DNA of 18,947 nt from G963669175 sp964648415 (GTDB taxonomy: Bacteria; Electryoneota; Electryoneia; Electryoneales; Electryoneaceae): contig CAZYOC010000066.1 of NCBI GenBank assembly GCA_964648415.1, forward strand, positions 1-18,947. The letters are read 5' to 3'. The translations under genes were made by a program, and so were the position numbers. The notes under the pieces were generated by a model. The model was not told the DNA's origin, did not search any database, and was given only the letters and a program-made list of their open reading frames with translations. Positions 14,618-18,947 of the stretch are shown one piece after another (the first letter of the stretch is position 1; every line of letters begins with the position of its first letter).

Positions 14618-14645
14618 AAAACCCCGAACAGTCGGTGGCTCGGGG
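14618..14645 (-). terminator. Rho-independent terminator of the 119-aa lipoprotein gene
   Basis: Minus strand CCCCGA (14645-14640) pairs with TCGGGG (14627-14622), followed by TTTT (14621-14618). Outer ACTGA/TCAGT arms (14657-14653 and 14618-14614) can extend the structure. It lies about 30 bases past the stop codon at 14676. Confidence 0.7.
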
Positions 14646-14675
14646 TCTGGTGTCAGTAACGCCATGAAAGCGTGA

Positions 14676-15035
14676 CTACAATGGGCTTCGCGCCATCAGA
14701 TCGCCCTTTTTGGCCTTCAGCGTCTCGATTTCTTCTTCCGGGATTCTGCCGTAGGCGCGTTCGGCCACTTCGTTGAATTTCGCGCTGAGGCTGTCGATCT
14801 CGAACGCCAGCACGTCCAGTTTCTCGTTGGCCGGGCCGGCTTCCATCATGCCGTCATCGAGCAGCCGCAAGGTCTGGTCGGCCTTGCTGACCTTCTGTTC
14901 CAGCTTGTTGTACAGCTTCTCCATGTCGCGTTTAGGCCCGCCGCAGCCGGCGATCATCATCAGCGCCAGGCTTGCGAATAGCATGAACACAACAGCGCGG
15001 TCCAAGTGTGCAAATCGTTTGCGGCTCGTACTCAT
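14676..15035 (-). CDS. Small coiled-coil lipoprotein (paralogue of the next gene)
   Basis: 119 aa. Signal peptide with basic start MSTSRKRFAHLDR, hydrophobic core VVFMLFASLALMMIAG and lipobox IAGC, then GGPKRDMEKLYNKLEQKV and a helical, heptad-like body to the end. No family name recognised. It shares plan and local sequence with the lipoprotein encoded at 15163-15519: GCGGP after the lipidated Cys, an acidic coiled coil, and a KFNEVAERA / RFNELADKL block at about the same place. GGAG lies about 11 bases before the ATG. A strong terminator separates it from the upstream paralogue, so it probably has its own promoter, which I could not place. Role perhaps structural or as an envelope spacer, which is a guess. 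Confidence 0.85.
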   Translation of the reverse strand: MSTSRKRFAHLDRAVVFMLFASLALMMIAGCGGPKRDMEKLYNKLEQKVSKADQTLRLLDDGMMEAGPANEKLDVLAFEIDSLSAKFNEVAERAYGRIPEEEIETLKAKKGDLMARSPL

Positions 15036-15080
15036 GGTTTGTCACTCTCCAAAGTTCGTCATCACAGCGCGATAACCTAC

Positions 15081-15115
15081 AAAAAAGGGCCGGGTTAGTG
15101 CAACGGTTCCCGGCC
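15081..15115 (-). terminator. Rho-independent terminator of the 118-aa lipoprotein gene
   Basis: Minus strand GGCCGGG (15115-15109) pairs with CCCGGCC (15094-15088), loop of 14, then CTTTTTT (15087-15081). It is a textbook form, placed 48 bases past the stop at 15163. Confidence 0.9.
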
Positions 15116-15143
15116 GGAAAGCTAACAATTCGAGGAACAGGAA

Positions 15144-15161
15144 AGGAGGCGCTAACCTCCT
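15144..15161. other. Small hairpin directly after the lipoprotein stop codon
   Basis: AGGAGG (15144-15149) and CCTCCT (15156-15161) form a 6-bp stem with a six-base loop, two bases from the stop codon at 15163-15165. Only TTT follows on the minus strand, so it is more likely an mRNA 3'-end stem than a second terminator. Confidence 0.5.
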
Positions 15162-15162
15162 G

Positions 15163-15519
15163 CTATATCCCGTTGAGCTTTGATAATGCGGCTACGACAC
15201 GGATGCCGTATTGGGCTTTCTTCTCATCGGAAAGCTCGGTCTCCAGTTTGTCCGCCAACTCGTTGAACCGCTTCTCCAGTTCAACAATATCCTCGCTGAG
15301 CTTCTCGATGTATCGGCTCGCGTCCTCTTCGCCGAGTTCATCGTTTTCCACCTGCTGTGCGATGTCGAGGATTTTGTCCACCTTGGTTTCGATCTGGCTG
15401 ACCACGTCTTCCAGCTCTTTCTCCGGACCGCCGCACCCGCTGAGCGCAACGGCGAAGAAGATCACCAAAATGAGTCCACCAATACGCCGGTACATGTTCA
15501 CGTGCCACCCGCCTCTCAT
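15163..15519 (-). CDS. Small coiled-coil lipoprotein (paralogue of the downstream gene)
   Basis: 118 aa from ATG 15519: MRGGWHVNMYRRIGG, hydrophobic GLILVIFFAVALSG and lipobox LSGC, then GGPEKELEDVVSQIETKV and a strongly charged coiled coil through LEKRFNELADKLETELS. The frame is open to 15570, but ATG 15519 has GGAGG five bases ahead of it and sits right before the signal peptide; ATG 15495 is a possible shorter start. Like its neighbour at 14676-15035 it is a lipidated helical rod of nearly the same length, so the two look like products of a tandem duplication that has diverged. Function unknown; the size and design loosely recall small Lpp-like envelope lipoproteins without clear homology. 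Confidence 0.83.
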   Translation of the reverse strand: MRGGWHVNMYRRIGGLILVIFFAVALSGCGGPEKELEDVVSQIETKVDKILDIAQQVENDELGEEDASRYIEKLSEDIVELEKRFNELADKLETELSDEKKAQYGIRVVAALSKLNGI

Positions 15520-15524
15520 GCTTG

Positions 15525-15529
15525 CCTCC
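15525..15529 (-). promoter_or_regulatory. Shine-Dalgarno that sets the start at 15519
   Basis: GGAGG on the minus strand, five bases before ATG 15519. It decides against the longer open frame starting at 15570. Confidence 0.7.
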
Positions 15530-15875
15530 GCGTCGTGTTGCTTACAGGGATGCGACGCTCGCCTGCGCATAAGCTACTTCCTGACGCCATGGCTCGCAAG
15601 AGTCCATTCCAAACGGTTTGCATGAATCCGGCTCCAAGCTGTTCCGAAGATGCTCTTTCATGCCTATTTTAATAGTGGATCGTTTCACTTACCATGAACG
15701 ATATCAGCCCCGGACAGCGACCAGAAGATGGCCCGCTATTTTGCGATTCGTTCATAGCAATGGTAAATCTGTATCCAGAGGTCTTGCATCAAGCTGCACG
15801 GGGCAAATCCCATCGAATCGCTCAATTCAGGTGAAACGGTCCGCTGGATTGATACGGTACAACCCAAGCCGAGGA
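15530..15875. other. Divergent intergenic region with an interrupted inverted repeat
   Basis: About 350 bases without a supported gene, between the lipoprotein gene and the beta-propeller gene. It holds TTACCATGAACGA (15689-15701) and its inverted copy TCGTTC-atagca-ATGGTAA (15748-15766), the second split by six extra bases. A TGGCCCG...TTTGC stretch at 15729-15744 looks like a sigma-54 site but its spacing is one base too long. No convincing sigma-70 promoter was found for either gene. Confidence 0.45.
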
Positions 15876-15882
15876 GTTTATC

Positions 15883-18828
15883 ATGCCACGCTCGTTACTC
15901 GTTGTCGCTTTCAGCCTCCTTCTCCTGACCAGCACAAGTCCCCTCTTCGCGCAGCAGGCGACCAGCAACGGCGATCTGCCGGAAGAATCCTGGCAACTGG
16001 TGGAGCCGGGAACCACTTATCTGGACCTGTTTCCACATCCCGCTACCCGGAATCTGGACGAGACCGTCACCGAGTTTGATCCCGGCACGGCTCCGGAAGG
16101 GGATTTCATGGGACGTGCGGCGTTTACCACCGACGGCGTGCGCATCCTTCTGACCAATCGCGTCACCAACAATGTCAGCGTGTATGATGTCTCCACGATG
16201 GAGCTGCTGGAAAACATCGAGGTGGGCCAGTACCCATGCTATATCGAGTGCACCGACGACTACGCGATTGTTCCCTGCGCCTTCGCGGACAGTGTCTTCA
16301 TCATTGATCTGGTTGACTACAGCACTGCGGCGATCCTCCCCACCGGCGAGCAGCCCTGGGTGGTGCATGTCAGCGAGGACGGCAGCCGGGCCTATGTCGC
16401 CACCGATATCGACAACACACTCGAAATCATCGACCTGGACAACCTGGAGATTCTTAACACCATCGAAGACGTTCCCTTCTCGCTGTTGTCCTTCTCATGG
16501 AATTCCGAGAGTGGCCGCAACAATGTGAATTTCATGGACTTCGTGGTGATTCCAAACAGCGAGCATGTCCTGTTTTCCAACCGGGAAGAAGCGCTCTGGC
16601 TGTACGATGCCGAGAGCGGCGAGCTGACCGACAGCATTACCGGACTGCCGAACATCCTCGGCTTCGGCCTGTCCGGTGATGAATCCACCCTTGTTGTCGC
16701 CAACAGCGAAGACAACACCGCGCACGCGTATGTAATTGACCTGACGGACTACTCCATCACGGATTCAGTGGTTTGCGACGGTCACCGTTTGAGCACCTAC
16801 CAGATCGGTGTGAACTGGGATGGGACGAAGTGCTACATGGGCGTGGGCGGCAATGTCAGCGCGCTCGTGGACTTCGTAGACGATGAGGTCAACTACTTCA
16901 GCCAGACCTACACCGCGTTCTGGGTCGGTGTCAATGCGGACCACAGCCTCGTGGTCAGCGGCCAGTACCGCTTCTCCATCATCGACTTCGAGGATGAGAG
17001 CATCGCCGGCTCCTACTGGGGCTATTCGCAATGGGCGGGCGCGGTTTCGCCGGTGGACGACATCTGTGTCGGCCTGTCGCCTTTGACGGATGAGGTGCTG
17101 TACCTCTACGACTTCACCGATGTCGACAACATCACATTCGACAACAGCCTGTGGGCGGGGGAGACGCCGGAAGCCGACGGGCCGCGCCGGGTGGCGATTA
17201 CCTCCGACGGCGCGCTGGCGGTGGCGACCCATGTCATCAGCGACAACGCCACCGTGATCGACCTGGAAACCATGGAGACCCTGGCCACTATCGCCATCGG
17301 CGACCGGGTGCAGGACGTGGCGATCACGCCGGACGACGCCTATGCCGTCATCTGCGGCTTCAACAGCAACGCCGCGCACATTCTGGACCTGTCCACCAAC
17401 GAAATCGTGGCGGAGGTTCCCTGTGGCCAGCGTCCCATGAGCGTACAGATCAGCCCGGCGGGTGACTACGCTTATGTCGCCAACGTGTCGGACAACACCA
17501 TCACTGTGATCGAGCTGGACGGCGCCAGCAGCAGCGCAGTGGCGACCGTGGGCTGCGGCATCATCGGCGTGAGCTGGGCGAGCTACGGGGTCGGCAGCGG
17601 CATGGCGCTGACTCCCGACGGCAGCTACCTGCTGGTCTGCGCCTCGTTTGACGACCAGGTGACGGTGATTGACGCGGTCAACCATACCGTGGTTGCCTCG
17701 GCGCCCGTGGGCGATTTCCCCCTGCAAATCGCGATCAATGACGACTCCGACCGGGCCGTGGTCACCAACTACCAGGCCAACACGTATTCCTATCTCGAGA
17801 TTGACGGGGGCAATAGTCAGGTGCTGGCAAGCTACACGGCCGGCGATCACCCGTTGCGGGTGGCGTACGACGGTTTCAACGACCGCTTCCTGGTCGGTGG
17901 CATGACCGACAAGGTGCTGTACTTCATCGACGGTCAGGACGGGACCATCAGCGGCAATCAAAGCTACACGCAATACGGATCCATGACCGGCGTGGCGGTG
18001 GACAACTACGGTGTGCCAATCGTGATGACCACCGCGCTGGGCGAGGTGTCCGGCATGGTGCACAAGGGCGATGTGCATAGTGAGTATCCCGGTTCGCCCG
18101 CGTCGCTGGCGTACCAGCCGGATGCGGATATCGCGGCGGTCCCCGTTCCCGGGCCGGACTGGATCACCTTCATCGAATACGAGTTCGTGAACCACCCGCC
18201 GTCCGGTTTCGCGCTGCTCGAACCCGGCCAGTTTGACACCGTGATGGTGGACCAGGAGACGGTGAACTTCACCTGGGAAGAATCTGTCGATCCCGACCCG
18301 GACCAGGATGTCAGCTACTCGTTCCTCGTTGAAGCGGTCAACGGCGACGGGCAGATGGCGGTACAGGATCTTGAAACCGAAAGCTACCCGATGGATCCCT
18401 ACGACATCCTTTCGCTGAGCAACAACCCGGATGTGCTGCAACCCTTCTGGTGGCGCGTGTTTGCGATCAGTGGGGAGGATACGGTCCAGTGCGACGAAGC
18501 GTTCGCCCTGCTGGTGGATCCCGGCGAGACGGCCCCGGAAGCAGACCGGGATGCTCTGCCCGAAACAGCGAGCATCGAGGATGCCTGGCCGAACCCGTTC
18601 AACTCCACGGTGACCATCCGTTTCGGCCTGCCGCAGACCGGTGTCGCGAAGCTGACGGTTTACGATGTGCTGGGCCGGGAAGTAACCACCCTGCTGAACA
18701 CATCCATGACCGCCGGACATCACACCCTGGTGTGGGAAGCAGCGCCGACTGTGCCGAGTGGAGTGTACTGGGTGAAGCTGGAAGCAAATGATGTAATTAA
18801 TGTGCATAGAATTATGTATTTGAAGTAA
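15883..18828 (+). CDS. Secreted YVTN-type double beta-propeller protein with C-terminal sorting/FlgD-like domain
   Basis: 981 aa. Signal peptide MPRSLLVVAFSLLLLTS with likely cut after SPLFA (residue 23). Then two stretches of YVTN/YncE-like blade repeats: about residues 70-410 (for example VYDVSTMELLENIEVGQYP) and 430-745 (VIDLETMETLATIAIGDRV, AYVANVSDNTITVIELDG). From about 770 to 880 is an Ig/fibronectin-like domain (NHPPSGFALLEPG, VNFTWEESVDPDPDQDVSY). The last 80 residues carry AWPNPFNSTVTIRFGLPQ, LTVYDVLGREVTTLL and SGVYWVKLEA, a type A T9SS-sorting/FlgD-like module used to export or anchor proteins at the cell surface. Start chosen for GAGGAG six bases before ATG. Length is complete. 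It probably binds a surface ligand or acts in adhesion; substrate unknown. Confidence 0.9.
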   Translation: MPRSLLVVAFSLLLLTSTSPLFAQQATSNGDLPEESWQLVEPGTTYLDLFPHPATRNLDETVTEFDPGTAPEGDFMGRAAFTTDGVRILLTNRVTNNVSVYDVSTMELLENIEVGQYPCYIECTDDYAIVPCAFADSVFIIDLVDYSTAAILPTGEQPWVVHVSEDGSRAYVATDIDNTLEIIDLDNLEILNTIEDVPFSLLSFSWNSESGRNNVNFMDFVVIPNSEHVLFSNREEALWLYDAESGELTDSITGLPNILGFGLSGDESTLVVANSEDNTAHAYVIDLTDYSITDSVVCDGHRLSTYQIGVNWDGTKCYMGVGGNVSALVDFVDDEVNYFSQTYTAFWVGVNADHSLVVSGQYRFSIIDFEDESIAGSYWGYSQWAGAVSPVDDICVGLSPLTDEVLYLYDFTDVDNITFDNSLWAGETPEADGPRRVAITSDGALAVATHVISDNATVIDLETMETLATIAIGDRVQDVAITPDDAYAVICGFNSNAAHILDLSTNEIVAEVPCGQRPMSVQISPAGDYAYVANVSDNTITVIELDGASSSAVATVGCGIIGVSWASYGVGSGMALTPDGSYLLVCASFDDQVTVIDAVNHTVVASAPVGDFPLQIAINDDSDRAVVTNYQANTYSYLEIDGGNSQVLASYTAGDHPLRVAYDGFNDRFLVGGMTDKVLYFIDGQDGTISGNQSYTQYGSMTGVAVDNYGVPIVMTTALGEVSGMVHKGDVHSEYPGSPASLAYQPDADIAAVPVPGPDWITFIEYEFVNHPPSGFALLEPGQFDTVMVDQETVNFTWEESVDPDPDQDVSYSFLVEAVNGDGQMAVQDLETESYPMDPYDILSLSNNPDVLQPFWWRVFAISGEDTVQCDEAFALLVDPGETAPEADRDALPETASIEDAWPNPFNSTVTIRFGLPQTGVAKLTVYDVLGREVTTLLNTSMTAGHHTLVWEAAPTVPSGVYWVKLEANDVINVHRIMYLK

Positions 18829-18871
18829 AAATATTGGCCTAAACTTCCGTGAATCAATGGTGATCCGCAAC

Positions 18872-18901
18872 AAACCGTTGCAACCCACTTATACTCGGTT
18901 T
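18872..18901. other. Inverted repeat downstream of the beta-propeller gene
   Basis: AAACCG (18872-18877) and CGGTTT (18896-18901), loop of 18, with a GTTGCAAC palindrome just inside. It may mark the transcript end of the propeller gene, but no T run follows. The rest of 18829-18947 shows no gene. Confidence 0.3.
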
Positions 18902-18947
18902 ATGCGAAAGTCGGCCTAAGTGCTTTTGAATTAAAGAAATAGGTGGA

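Noticed and set aside
15729..15744. Sigma-54-like site TGGCCCG-N5-TTGC upstream of the propeller gene
   Set aside because: The GG to GC spacing is one base too long; good otherwise, but sigma-54 promoters rarely allow this.
16765..18888. Minus-strand open frame of about 700 codons opposite the beta-propeller gene
   Set aside because: The His/Arg/Val/Asp-rich translation has no domain and mirrors the codon pattern of the strongly supported propeller gene.

Overview
The window is a piece of a GC-rich bacterial chromosome with an AT-rich accessory island (about 10,260-12,515) set into ordinary core genes. Lineage clues seen in the sequence: two-domain YVTN-type beta-propeller exoprotein ending in an NPFN-type C-terminal sorting/FlgD-like domain, several small lipoproteins with LAAGC/IAGC/LSGC lipoboxes, a pheS-pheT-coiled coil-zapA-rny gene order, and intergenic heptanucleotide repeats. 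Together these suggest an uncultured member of the FCB or a neighbouring candidate phylum; the phylum cannot be fixed from this alone.

Layout. 1-264: intergenic DNA with two heptamer arrays and a short palindromic repeat. 265-2630 (minus): a lipoprotein gene overlapping, by ATGA, a GAF/AAA+/Fis sigma-54 activator. 2929-3903 (plus): a PiT-like membrane transporter. 4030-4101 (plus): tRNA-Glu(UUC) with its own promoter and terminator. 4234-10189 (minus): pheS, pheT, a ZapB-like coiled-coil gene, zapA, a structured non-coding RNA candidate (possibly 6S RNA) and rny. 10,252-12,512 (minus): the AT-rich island, with a ThsB-like TIR gene, a caspase-like protease gene and a second TIR gene that is frameshifted. 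12,513-12,791: the decayed C-terminus of a TPR protein at the island edge. 12,846-14,348 (plus): a Wzx/MATE-type flippase. 14,676-15,519 (minus): two paralogous coiled-coil lipoproteins. 15,883-18,828 (plus): a secreted double beta-propeller protein.

The most interesting part is the island. A TIR protein of the MTH538/ThsB type, eight bases ahead of a C14 caspase-like protease with intact His/Cys motifs, has the design of a TIR-caspase anti-phage system (the arrangement described as type IV Thoeris): the TIR would make a cyclic-ADP-ribose-type signal from NAD+, and the signal would switch on a protease that harms the infected cell. Here a third gene, a different TIR domain with its own WxxxE catalytic motif, follows two bases behind the protease and is interrupted near its C-terminus by a single frameshift. 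That three-gene TIR-caspase-TIR form is the best candidate in this window for something not yet described.

The core cluster couples phenylalanyl-tRNA charging, Z-ring assembly factors and mRNA decay. Coding-strand antisense ORFs are long here because of the high GC and were treated as shadows.
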